A stretch of 64,000 bases of DNA. Origin: Streptomyces sp. AC1-42W. GTDB lineage: Bacteria; Actinomycetota; Actinomycetes; Streptomycetales; Streptomycetaceae. Positions 7,937 to 16,316 of the stretch are shown piece by piece. The stretch's first letter is position 1; each line of letters starts with the position of its first letter. Made by a program: the position numbers and the translations under genes. The notes under the pieces are model-generated. The model ran no database searches. It saw nothing but the letters and a program-made list of their open reading frames with translations, and was not told the DNA's origin. The stretch is taken from contig NZ_QKWY01000002.1 in the NCBI RefSeq assembly GCF_003248355.1, forward strand, positions 434,001 through 498,000, read 5' to 3'.

Positions 7937-8794
7937 ATGGACAGCCATCCGTACCGCCCCGCCACCGCCGCCGGACTCCGCGGCCTGGACGCCGTCCTCG
8001 CCCGGCCCGACGAGGCGCTCGTCGCGCTCGACTTCGACGGGACGCTGGCGGACATCGTGCCGGACCCGGAGCAGGCGCGGGCGCACGCGGGAGCCGTCGA
8101 GGCGCTGGCCGCCCTCGCGCCCCGCGTCCGCGCGGTGGCCGTGATCACCGGCCGCCCGGCCGACGTCGCCGTGCGGTACGGCGGCTTCGCCGGGGTCGCC
8201 GGCCTCGACCACCTCGTCGTCCTCGGGCACTACGGTGCCGAACGGTGGGACGCGGCGACCGGCGAGCTCCACGCCCCCGACCCGCACCCCGGCATCGCCG
8301 CCGTGCGCGCCGCGCTCCCCGCCGTACTCGACGGGTCCGGGCTCCGGCAGGAGACCTGGACCGAGGACAAGGGCCACGCCCTCGCCGTCCACACGCGCCG
8401 CGCGGCCGACCCGCAGGCCGCGTTCGACGCGCTGCGCGGGCCCCTCGGCGAACTGGCCGCCGCGCACGGGCTGATCGTCGAACCGGGCCGCCTCGTCCTG
8501 GAGCTGCGCCCGCCGGGCATGGACAAGGGCGTCGCGCTCACCGCGTACGTGCACGAGATCGGCGCCACGTCCGTCGTCTACGCGGGCGACGACCTGGGCG
8601 ACCTCGCCGCGTACGCGGCCGTCGAGAAGCTGCGCGCGGACGAGGCGCGCCCCGTCCCCGGCCTCCTCCTCTGCAGCGGCAGCGCCGAGGTCCCGGAACT
8701 GGCCTCCCGCGCCGACCTCGCACTGCCGGGCCCCGCCGCGGTCGTGGACTTCCTGCACGACCTGGCGCGCCAACTCGGCGCCGAACAGGGCTGA
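7937..8794 (+). CDS. otsB: Trehalose-6-phosphate phosphatase
   Basis: HAD-superfamily phosphatase of 285 residues that removes phosphate from trehalose-6-P, the second step of the OtsA/OtsB trehalose pathway. The nucleophile motif LDFDGTLA lies at 31-38 (D32 nucleophile, D34 acid/base). Motif II is VITGRP. The C-terminal motif DKGVAL and the metal-binding GDDLGDLAAY are present. The start is ATG 7937. Its pathway partner otsA is on the opposite strand 4.8 kb away, separated by an accessory protease-NTPase cassette; in the Streptomyces I recall the two genes are much closer. Confidence 0.93.
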   Translation: MDSHPYRPATAAGLRGLDAVLARPDEALVALDFDGTLADIVPDPEQARAHAGAVEALAALAPRVRAVAVITGRPADVAVRYGGFAGVAGLDHLVVLGHYGAERWDAATGELHAPDPHPGIAAVRAALPAVLDGSGLRQETWTEDKGHALAVHTRRAADPQAAFDALRGPLGELAAAHGLIVEPGRLVLELRPPGMDKGVALTAYVHEIGATSVVYAGDDLGDLAAYAAVEKLRADEARPVPGLLLCSGSAEVPELASRADLALPGPAAVVDFLHDLARQLGAEQG

Positions 8795-8876
8795 TTGGGC
8801 GCAGTGGCGCCTTCGTTTCCCGGTGCGGCTGTGGCATTCTGTTGCGACTCCGATTCACGCGGCGGCGGGGGGCGTC

Positions 8877-9182
8877 ATGGGCGAAGGTGCGGACGACGGG
8901 CTCGATCTGACGGACGCCGTACGGCTGTTACGCAGACAACTGGCCGCCGCCCAGCGGGACGCCGAGCACTCCGACGTACGGTTCCGGGTGGGTGAGGTCA
9001 CCGTGGAACTCGCCGTCGAGCTGACCCGTTCCGGAGGCGGCGGCGGTTCCCTCCGCTTCGGCGTCGTCGGCGTGGACGCCAAGCGGGAGCGCGCCCACAG
9101 CACCACCCACCGCATCGAACTCACCCTGCACCCCGTATCCGGCACCGGCGGCGATCTGGAGATCGGCGACAGCGACGACTGA
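8877..9182 (+). CDS. Trypco2-domain protein (trypsin-co-occurring)
   Basis: 101-residue protein with the pattern of the Trypco2 family: an N-terminal helix (LTDAVRLLRRQLAAAQRDAE), then FRVGEVTVELAVELTRSGGG and a beta-rich SLRFGVVGVDA-THRIELTLHP segment. Trypco domains were named for their linkage to trypsin-like proteases in NTPase-based conflict systems (Kaur et al., Aravind group), and here the next gene, 24 bp downstream, encodes exactly that protease. It is probably the small regulatory or sensor partner of the system. The start is ATG 8877. Confidence 0.8.
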   Translation: MGEGADDGLDLTDAVRLLRRQLAAAQRDAEHSDVRFRVGEVTVELAVELTRSGGGGGSLRFGVVGVDAKRERAHSTTHRIELTLHPVSGTGGDLEIGDSDD

Positions 9183-9206
9183 CCGAGCGGGGCCGAGCGG
9201 AACGCG

Positions 9207-12200
9207 GTGGGGGCGGCGGTGAAGTTCGAACGCGTGGTGCAGGTACGGGGGAAGAGCGGCACGGCCCCCGGCTCGTTCGGCACCGGCTACCTCGTCGGAC
9301 CCGGCCTCGTCCTCACCGCCGCGCACCTCCTGCGCAGCCGGGACGGCGCCCCCCTCACCCCCACCGTCACCTTCCCCGCCGACGGCGAACCCGGCCCCTG
9401 GCCGGCCCGGACGCTCTGGCTCCGCTACGACGGCGCGGGCGGCAGCGTGGACGCCGCGCTCCTCGCGGTGACCGGCCCGGCGGCCCTGCGCACGGCGGAC
9501 GCCGAACCCCAGCGCTGGGGCGACCTCGTCACCCGGGCCGCCCGCCACCCCGTCGTCTCGTACGGCTACCCCCGCAGCCAGCGCGTGGAGCGCGACGGCG
9601 GCGCCCCCGTGCGCGCGGAGGAGCAGTTCACCGGACACATCAACCCCGGCACCGGCGCCGCCGCCCGCCGCTGGGAGCTGCTGAGCCGTGACCCGATGCC
9701 CGCCGGGGGCCCCGCGGCCCGGGGCTGGGGCGGCATGTCGGGCGCCCCCGTGTTCAGCGGCGAGCTGCTGCTCGGCGTGGTGACCGTGGACCGCGACGCG
9801 GCGGCCGGCAGCAGACTCGTCGCGACCCGCAGCAGCGAACTGCTCGCCGACGCGGGCTTCCGCACCGCCCTGCGCACCGCGCTGCGTACCGCCGCACCGC
9901 CTGGCCGGTACGGCGATCCGGTCGCCGAGCCGGCCGAACTCACCTCGCTGCTGAGCCCGGCGGACCCCGAACGCGACCTGCGCTCACCGGCGATGCTGCT
10001 GCGCGCCGATGTGGAGGCCACCCCGTTCCGCGGCCGCCGCACCGAGTGGGAGAGCCTGCGGGAATGGTGCCTCGGCGCCCCCGGCGCCCCAGCAGCACCC
10101 GGCGCCCCAGCATCCCCCGGCCCACCGGCCGCCCCCGCCGCCCGGCTGGCGGTCCGGGTGCTCACCGGCCCCGGCGGACAGGGCAAGAGCCGCATCGTGC
10201 GCCGGCTCGTCGCGTCCGTGGGCAAGGAGCCCGGCTGGGTCGCCGGACTGCTCCGCAGCGAGCTCACCGACGACAACCTGCCGCCCCACCGCACCGACCC
10301 GCACTCCGACGGCCCGCCGGGAGCCACGGCGCTGGACGCCATCGGCGGCTGCCTGCGCGACCTGCTGCTCGTCGTCGACTACGCGGAGACCCGGCCCCGC
10401 TGGATTCGGCGGCTCATCGACGGGGCCCGTGCGGCGGCCGGCGCCGGGCGCACCGTCCGGGTGCTGCTCGTCGCCCGCTCCTCCGGCGGCTGGCAGCGCG
10501 ACCCGTACGACGCGGCCGCCGCCACGCACGACATCCTCGCCGAGGCCCCGGCCACCGAACTCGGCCCGCTGGACGTCACGTCCGACTCGCGCCGGGCGGC
10601 CTTCCGGGCCGCGCTGCACGGACTCGCCGGACACCTGGGGCGCACCGAGGGGTACGAGGAGTGCGACTGGAGCGCCCTCGCCGCGCGCACGCCCGTACCG
10701 GCGGACATGTCGGGACGCCGGTACGCCACCGCCCTCAACGTGCAGATGGAGGCCCTGGCCGCGCTGCTCCAGCGGGGGCCCGCCCCGCTCGCCGTGGTCC
10801 CCGGCGAGGTCGTCGAGATGACGCTGCTGCGGCACGAGGAGCGGTACTGGACGCGCACCCTGGCCGCCGCCGGCGGACGGCCGCTGGCGATGCCGCTCAC
10901 GCACCGGGTCGTCGCCGCCGCGACCCTGTGCGGGGCCGCCGACGAGGACGAGGCGATGGCGGTCGTCGCCAGGATTCCGGCGATCGACCGGGACCGCGAG
11001 TGGGAGCTGGCCGACGCGGTCGGCCGGCTGTATCCGGGCAGCGGCGACGCCTACTGGGGGACGCTGCAACCCGACCGCGTCGCGGAGCACCAGGCGTCGC
11101 TGATGGTGGCGGACGTCCCCGCGCTGCTCCCGGCGCTGATGGCGGGCGCGGCCCCCGCCCAGCAGGTGCAGGCGCTGACCGTGCTGACCAGGGCCGTCGT
11201 GGCGCACGCCAACGCCGGCCGCACCCGGCAGCGCGACCTCGTCCTCGGCCGGCTCGACGCGCTGCTGGACCGGCAGCCCTTCACCGCCGAGGTGCTGCGC
11301 GCCGTGGCGGCGGCCCTGCCGGAGGCGTCCGACGCGCTCACCCGGTTCGCGGCCCGGCTCACCGGGCGGCTGGTCGAGCAGTACGGCGACCCCGACGAAG
11401 GGGGCGCCGACCAGGACAAGCTCGCCTGGGCCCTGGCCGAGTGGGCCAAGCGCCGGGCGAGGCTGGGCGACTGGCGGTCGGCCGTGACGGCCATGGAGAA
11501 GTCGGTGGCGGTCCGGCGTGAATCGGCGGCCGGCCGGACCCCCGCCCAGGAACGGCTGCTCGCCGACGCGCTGATCCAGCTGTCGGCCTATCAGTGGAAC
11601 GCGGGCGACCGGCACGCCTCGCTCGCGCTCGACGAGGAGGCCGTGCGGCTGTGCCGGGGGCTGGAGCGCGGCGGCTCCGACGCGGACCCCGCCCTGCTGG
11701 CCAAGGCCCTGAACTCGCTGGCCGTCGTCCACGATGAGCTGGGGCGCGTGCCCGAAGCGGTGGCCGCCGCCGAGGAGTCGACCGCCCTGCGCGAGGAGTT
11801 GGCCCGGCACGACCCGTCCGCCGCCGGCGCCTACGCCGCATCGCTGCGCACCCTCGCCGGCTGCCGTACGGCTGCCGGGCAGGCCGACGAGGGCCGGGCC
11901 ATCGTGCAGCGGGCGCTGGCCATCGAGCGCCGGCTCGCCGCCGAGAACCCGGACGCCCACGCGGACACCCTGGCCCGCACGCTGAACAACCTCTCCTGGC
12001 ACTACTGGCGCGCGGGCGCCGGCTCCGAAGACATACGGACCGCTCTGGAGGAGGCGGTGGCTCTGCGCAGACGGCAGGCCGCCGACAACCCGGACACGTA
12101 CAACGACGACCTGGCGCTCTGCCTGGTCAATCTGGCCACCGAGCAGCCGCACGAAGAGGCCCTGCGGACGCAGGACGAGGCGGTCGCGCTCTACGAATCG

Positions 12201-13061
12201 CTCACCGACAGCCCGCCGCTGGTGCGGGCCCGGCGACTGCGGCTGCCGTTCAGCAACCGGGCGTGGACGCTGCACGAGTTGGGCCGGGTGGACGAGGCGG
12301 TGGAGGCGATCGAGGAGGCGCTCGGCCATGTGCGGCTGCTGTACGGGGACAACCCGGTGGGCAACGGGGACGACCTGGCCAACGACCTGTCGAAGGCCGC
12401 CAGGTTCTACGGGTCCGCCGGGCGCGGGGACGAGGAACTGGCCGCCCACGAGGAGCGGATCGAGGTGCTGCGCGCCCACGAGCGGCGGCTCGAAGCGCTG
12501 CGCGGCCCCGACGGCGCGCGCTCCGTCGCGAACGAGGTGGCGCTCGCCGAAGCGCTGCACAACCACGCCCTGGACCTGATGGAGCGCGGCCGGCCCGAGG
12601 ACGCCGTGGCGGCGGGCGACGAGGCGCTGGAACGGTACGAGCGGCGCTGGCGGGCGGCACCCGAACTGGAGCGGTTGGACTACGTGGCGGGGCTGATGCT
12701 CGTGGCGTGGCTGCGCGAGCGCACCGGGCTGGGCGGCGATTCGGTGCCGCTGCGGGAGCGTGCCGTCGCCGTGCTGCGCCCGGCGGTCCGGCGCGGCGAG
12801 GCGGACCGGGACCTCCTGGCCACGTATCTGCTGGAGCTGGCCGAGCGCCTGGCGGCGGCCGGTGGCCTGCCGGACCTGCTGCGGGCGCTGCCGTTCTTCG
12901 CCGAGGCCACCGAACACCGGGTCCGGACGGCGGCGGGCGATCCGGAGGGACGCGAACGGCTGACCTGGGCGGCGACCCGCTGGGCCCAGACGCTGGAGTC
13001 CTGCGGACGGACCGCCGAGGCGCGCGGCGTACGCCATCGGCACGGACTGCCGGCGGCTTGA
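9207..13061 (+). CDS. Trypsin-like protease / NTPase / TPR fusion protein
   Basis: 1284-residue multidomain protein. Residues 1-205 form a trypsin-like protease with the full triad: H40 in TAAHLL, D82 in VDAALLAV and S178 in GGMSGAP. A linker rich in Ala and Pro (about 285-310) is followed by a P-loop NTPase with Walker A GPGGQGKS near 320 and Walker B LLLVVDYAE near 388-396. The C-terminal half (about 700-1280) is a tetratricopeptide superhelix; NSLAVVHDELGRVPEAVAAAEES is a clear repeat. This is the layout of STAND-type signalling ATPases in which TPRs sense, the NTPase oligomerises and the protease acts as effector. There is no signal peptide, so it acts in the cytoplasm. The start is GTG 9207. 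Confidence 0.85.
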   Translation: MGAAVKFERVVQVRGKSGTAPGSFGTGYLVGPGLVLTAAHLLRSRDGAPLTPTVTFPADGEPGPWPARTLWLRYDGAGGSVDAALLAVTGPAALRTADAEPQRWGDLVTRAARHPVVSYGYPRSQRVERDGGAPVRAEEQFTGHINPGTGAAARRWELLSRDPMPAGGPAARGWGGMSGAPVFSGELLLGVVTVDRDAAAGSRLVATRSSELLADAGFRTALRTALRTAAPPGRYGDPVAEPAELTSLLSPADPERDLRSPAMLLRADVEATPFRGRRTEWESLREWCLGAPGAPAAPGAPASPGPPAAPAARLAVRVLTGPGGQGKSRIVRRLVASVGKEPGWVAGLLRSELTDDNLPPHRTDPHSDGPPGATALDAIGGCLRDLLLVVDYAETRPRWIRRLIDGARAAAGAGRTVRVLLVARSSGGWQRDPYDAAAATHDILAEAPATELGPLDVTSDSRRAAFRAALHGLAGHLGRTEGYEECDWSALAARTPVPADMSGRRYATALNVQMEALAALLQRGPAPLAVVPGEVVEMTLLRHEERYWTRTLAAAGGRPLAMPLTHRVVAAATLCGAADEDEAMAVVARIPAIDRDREWELADAVGRLYPGSGDAYWGTLQPDRVAEHQASLMVADVPALLPALMAGAAPAQQVQALTVLTRAVVAHANAGRTRQRDLVLGRLDALLDRQPFTAEVLRAVAAALPEASDALTRFAARLTGRLVEQYGDPDEGGADQDKLAWALAEWAKRRARLGDWRSAVTAMEKSVAVRRESAAGRTPAQERLLADALIQLSAYQWNAGDRHASLALDEEAVRLCRGLERGGSDADPALLAKALNSLAVVHDELGRVPEAVAAAEESTALREELARHDPSAAGAYAASLRTLAGCRTAAGQADEGRAIVQRALAIERRLAAENPDAHADTLARTLNNLSWHYWRAGAGSEDIRTALEEAVALRRRQAADNPDTYNDDLALCLVNLATEQPHEEALRTQDEAVALYESLTDSPPLVRARRLRLPFSNRAWTLHELGRVDEAVEAIEEALGHVRLLYGDNPVGNGDDLANDLSKAARFYGSAGRGDEELAAHEERIEVLRAHERRLEALRGPDGARSVANEVALAEALHNHALDLMERGRPEDAVAAGDEALERYERRWRAAPELERLDYVAGLMLVAWLRERTGLGGDSVPLRERAVAVLRPAVRRGEADRDLLATYLLELAERLAAAGGLPDLLRALPFFAEATEHRVRTAAGDPEGRERLTWAATRWAQTLESCGRTAEARGVRHRHGLPAA

Positions 13062-13125
13062 CCACCGGCCGGAACGACACACAACGCTTTGCCGGACTTC
13101 GTGAGCATGCGGGAAGGAGTGGCAG

Positions 13126-13614
13126 ATGTCGCCACAGCAGGGTGAAGAGGGCGCGGCCGACGACCGGAGCGAGCCGGCCCCGGGGGAGCCCGAGCAGGGG
13201 TCGGCGCAGGCCGATGAGGACGTCGACATGGTCTTCACGTCGGTGGACGCGTTCTACGACGAGTACCTGTCCCAGGTGGTGCGGCGCCGGGTGGACGGGG
13301 TGTATCTGGCCTGGTGCGCGGACTGGTGGAGGCATGCCGAGGCCATCGCGCGGATCGCCGCCCTCTGGCGCGCCTTCGAGTACCTGCGGCACGACGCGGC
13401 CCTCGGCATGACCCACTGGTGGCTGCACCACGCCGATCCGCATCTCGCCGTGCTGATGGACCCGCGCACCGGGCCGTTCGCCCTCTGTACGGGGCCCGAG
13501 GGGCACAGCGAGGGGATCGGCCCGCTGCCGGGCAACCCCTCCCCGCCCGAGATGTGGGACCACCCGGCCTTCTCGCTGTACGCGACCGACCCGCAGGAGC
13601 CGGGCGGGTCCTAG
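13126..13614 (+). CDS. DUF4913 protein
   Basis: 162-residue protein: an acidic, low-complexity N-terminal 35 residues, then a DUF4913 domain with WCADWWRHAEAIARIAALWR, AFEYLR, and MTHWWLHHADPHLAVLMDP. The Trp/His-rich core is diagnostic. DUF4913 proteins are common on actinobacterial plasmids and integrative elements, and the function is unknown. The start is ATG 13126 with a GGAAGGAG ribosome site. It is 64 bp downstream of the protease-NTPase gene on the same strand and may belong to the cassette. Its 3' end overlaps the convergent otsA stop by 4 bp, so the cassette abuts otsA very tightly. Confidence 0.8.
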   Translation: MSPQQGEEGAADDRSEPAPGEPEQGSAQADEDVDMVFTSVDAFYDEYLSQVVRRRVDGVYLAWCADWWRHAEAIARIAALWRAFEYLRHDAALGMTHWWLHHADPHLAVLMDPRTGPFALCTGPEGHSEGIGPLPGNPSPPEMWDHPAFSLYATDPQEPGGS

Positions 13615-15005
13615 TCGCGCCGCAGCGCCTCCAGCTGGTCCAGGAACCACTGCTGCGGCGGGAGCGCCGTCGCCGCCTCCGCCAGGCGCTCGGAGCGGGC
13701 CGCCCGTACGTCGTCCGGCAGCGTCAGCGCCTCGTGGAGCGCGGTCGCCGTGGCCGAGACGTCGTACGGGTTGACCGTGAAGGCGTGCTCGCCCAGCTCC
13801 TCGTACGCGCCGGCCTCGCGGGAGAGGACCAGGGCGCAGCCCTCGTCGGAGACGACCGGGACCTCCTTGGCGACCAGGTTCATGCCGTCCCGGATGGGGT
13901 TGACCAGGGCCACGTCGGCCAGCCGGTACGCGGCGAGCGAGCGGGCGAAGTCGTCCTTCACGTGCAGGACGACCGGGGTCCAGTCCGCCGTGCCGTACGT
14001 CTTGTTGATCGCGTCGGCGACCTGCCGGACCTCCGCGGTGTACTCCCGGTAGACCGCGAGGTCCTGGCGCGAGGGGTAGGCGAACGCGACGTGCACGACG
14101 CGTTCGCGCCACTCGGGGTGCTCGTCGAGCAGGGCGCGGTACGCGTGCAGGCCGCGGACGATGTTCTTGGACAGCTCCGTGCGGTCGACCCGGACGATGG
14201 TGCGCCGGTCCGGTCCGATCTGGGCGCGCAGCGACTCCATCCGCTCGTCCACGTCGGCCTCGTGCGCGCGGCGGCGCAGGAATCCGGCGTCGGCGCCCAG
14301 GCCGTGCACGCCGATGCGGGTGCGTCCGGTGCCGCCCAGGATCTCCGTGCAGCAGCCGATGAAGGCGTCCGACCAGCGGCGGGTCAGGAAGGCGGCGCGG
14401 TCGGCGCCGAGGATGCCGCGCAGCAGCTGTTCGGCGATGTCGTCGGGGAGCAGCCGGAAGTAGTCGACGGGCGCCCACGGGGTGTGCGAGAAGTGGCCGA
14501 TGCGCAGGTCGGGGCGGAGTTCGCGGAGCATGCCGGGGACCAGCGAGAGGTGGTAGTCCTGCACGAGGACGGCCGCGCCCTCGGCCGCCTCCTCGGCGAG
14601 CGCTTCGGCGAAGGCGCGGTTGTACGCCTCGTAGGACGCCCACTGCCTGCGGAACTCCGCATCGAACACGGGTTCGACGGGGGTCTGGTACAGCATGTGG
14701 TGGACGAACCACAGCACGGAGTTGGCGACGCCGTTGTACGCGTCGGCGTGCGTCCCGGCGTCGATGTCGAGCATGCGGACGCCCGGTTCGCCGACGCCCC
14801 GGCGCACCGCCTCGCGGTCGCCGTCGCCGAGGGCCGCGCAGACCCACATCTTGTCGTCCACGGCGCTGAGGCCGGAAACGAGCCCGCCCCCGCCCCGTTT
14901 CGCTTCGAGTGAGCCGTCCTCGCGCAGCGCGTACGACACGGGGCCGCGGTTGGACGCGACGAGGACCTGGGCAGCGGGCTGGTGGGGGGCGTGCTCGGAG
15001 ACCAT
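13611..15005 (-). CDS. otsA: Trehalose-6-phosphate synthase
   Basis: GT20 glycosyltransferase of 464 residues that joins UDP- or GDP-glucose and glucose-6-P to give trehalose-6-P. Hallmarks are SNRGPVSY near 18-25, VQDYHLSLVPGMLRE, GHFSHTPWAP and the donor-binding NPIRDGMNLVAKEVP segment. The usual RLDY(I/S)KG loop reads RVDRTELSKNIVRG here, an actinobacterial variant. It is followed on the same strand by nothing related. Trehalose made here serves as an osmolyte and spore reserve. Its partner phosphatase otsB is across the accessory cassette. Confidence 0.94.
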   Translation of the reverse strand: MVSEHAPHQPAAQVLVASNRGPVSYALREDGSLEAKRGGGGLVSGLSAVDDKMWVCAALGDGDREAVRRGVGEPGVRMLDIDAGTHADAYNGVANSVLWFVHHMLYQTPVEPVFDAEFRRQWASYEAYNRAFAEALAEEAAEGAAVLVQDYHLSLVPGMLRELRPDLRIGHFSHTPWAPVDYFRLLPDDIAEQLLRGILGADRAAFLTRRWSDAFIGCCTEILGGTGRTRIGVHGLGADAGFLRRRAHEADVDERMESLRAQIGPDRRTIVRVDRTELSKNIVRGLHAYRALLDEHPEWRERVVHVAFAYPSRQDLAVYREYTAEVRQVADAINKTYGTADWTPVVLHVKDDFARSLAAYRLADVALVNPIRDGMNLVAKEVPVVSDEGCALVLSREAGAYEELGEHAFTVNPYDVSATATALHEALTLPDDVRAARSERLAEAATALPPQQWFLDQLEALRRD

Positions 15006-15068
15006 GGCCGGAATCTAGCCCGATCCGTAACCGTCCAAACGTACGAAGTCGGACGGGCGGGGGCGTGA

Positions 15069-16043
15069 TCAGGCCGCGCGGCGTGCGATGTACTCCTCGA
15101 TCTCCCGCATCGGCGGCCTCTCCTGCGTGTCCACGGGGTACGTGTGCGGCACGAATCCGTGCGGCCCGCGCTCGAACTGGGTGAGCGAGGGGCGGATCAG
15201 ATGCCCCCGCGAGAGCCGTACCTGCGCGGTCCGGTAGATGGCGGCGGCCATCCGGCCCAGCGCCTGCCCGTCCTGGTGCCGGTGGACGCGCCGGCCGACG
15301 TCCACCTGGGCCAGCGCGTCCAGGCCCACGGTGTGCAGCGCGTCCACGAGCAGGCCGAGCTCGACCCCGTAACCGACCGGGAAGGGCAGCCGCTCCAGGA
15401 GCGAGCGGCGCACCGCGTACTCGCCGCCCAGCGGCTGGACGAAGCCCGCGAGCAGCGGCCAGTGGAGGTTCAGCAGGGGCCGGGCGACCAGCTCCGTGAC
15501 GCGGCCGCCCTGACCCGCGAGCTCGCCGAGCGGACGGTCGTACATCGCCTTGACGAACTGCACCTCGGGGTGGACGAGCAGCGGGGCGACGATCCCCGAG
15601 ACGAAGTCCGCCGAGAAGTCCCGCAGGTCCGCGTCGACGAAGCACACGATGTCGCCGCCGGTGACCAGGAGCGAGCGCCACAGCACCTCGCCCTTGCCGG
15701 GGACGGCCGGGATACGGGGCAGGATCGCGTCCCGGTGGACCACCCGGGCGCCCGCCCGGCGCGCGACCTCGGCGGTCGCGTCCGTGGAACCGGAGTCGAT
15801 CACCACCAGTTCGTCCACCAGCCGGACCTTCTCCATCAGCTCGCGCCGGATGGTCGCGACGATGTCCCCGACGGTCGCCGCCTCGTTCAACGCGGGCAGG
15901 ACGACGCTCACGCCCGTACCGTGCGCACCGCACTCGGCGGCCTGTTCGGCCGCCGGCGGGTGGTCGGCGGCGGACCAGGAACGCCTGGTCAGCCAGCGTT
16001 CGACCTCTTCGAGCACGGGCGATACTCCCTGTATGTGATCCAT
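15069..16043 (-). CDS. gpgS: Glucosyl-3-phosphoglycerate synthase
   Basis: GT81-type, GT-A-fold glycosyltransferase of 324 residues. It shows VVLPALNEAATVGD near 48-61 (nucleotide binding), VIDSGSTDAT, the metal-binding DAD at 137-139 (FVDADLRDF), and PLGGEYAVRR in the acceptor region. Enzymes of this type transfer glucose to 3-phosphoglycerate to start glucosylglycerate or methylglucose-lipopolysaccharide synthesis. It lies 63 bp upstream of otsA on the same strand; a compatible-solute gene pair fits. The symbol is by family, and a generic dolichol-phosphate-type transferase is the alternative. Confidence 0.85.
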   Translation of the reverse strand: MDHIQGVSPVLEEVERWLTRRSWSAADHPPAAEQAAECGAHGTGVSVVLPALNEAATVGDIVATIRRELMEKVRLVDELVVIDSGSTDATAEVARRAGARVVHRDAILPRIPAVPGKGEVLWRSLLVTGGDIVCFVDADLRDFSADFVSGIVAPLLVHPEVQFVKAMYDRPLGELAGQGGRVTELVARPLLNLHWPLLAGFVQPLGGEYAVRRSLLERLPFPVGYGVELGLLVDALHTVGLDALAQVDVGRRVHRHQDGQALGRMAAAIYRTAQVRLSRGHLIRPSLTQFERGPHGFVPHTYPVDTQERPPMREIEEYIARRAA

Positions 16044-16173
16044 CTCGCGGTACGGACGACTATCTCAACAGTCCGCTCCTTCGGTTACAGTCTTGAACAA
16101 CGCGGACGACCATCGCATGCCGGGGTCGATCCGCCGACAAACGCTCGGATCATTCGTGATCCGGTGCCACAGC

Positions 16174-16298
16174 GCTCATCCAGAGGGACAGAGGGAACGG
16201 CCCGTTGAAGTCCCGGCAACCCTCCTGCCGACCGCGAGGTTCGGTGGGGAAGGTGCCAATTCCGTCTCGCGGCGAAACGCGTCGTGAGGAAGATGAGG
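16174..16298 (+). ncRNA. SAM-I (S-box) riboswitch upstream of thrC
   Basis: The conserved SAM-I core is readable in order: a P1 5' strand GCTCATC at 16174, a GAGGGA box and GGCCCGTTGAA in P2, the invariant CCGGCAACC, a GC-rich P3 (CCGACCGCGAGGTTCGG), GGTGCCAATTCC, a P4 stem, and GAAGATGAG closing P1 at about 16289-16297. The P2 region with GGCCC-TGAA is typical of SAM-I rather than SAM-IV. The 3' strand of P1 runs straight into the AGGAG that serves the thrC start at 16317, so ligand binding could hide the ribosome site. This links threonine synthesis to SAM level, since both draw on homoserine. Confidence 0.88.
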
Positions 16299-16316
16299 AG
16301 AAAGGGCCTCGCCATC

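Noticed and set aside
9984..13238. A 1084-codon open frame on the minus strand opposite the protease-NTPase gene, and similar long frames at 12250-15933 and 52919-56431
   Set aside because: Their translations are Arg/Gly/Pro/Ala-rich without domains and lie opposite genes with clear families. Long antisense frames are normal in DNA with GC-rich third positions.
16284..16316. Earlier starts of thrC at GTG 16284 or ATG 16293
   Set aside because: Both lie within the closing stem of the SAM riboswitch, and the AGGAG stands after them, in good position for ATG 16317.
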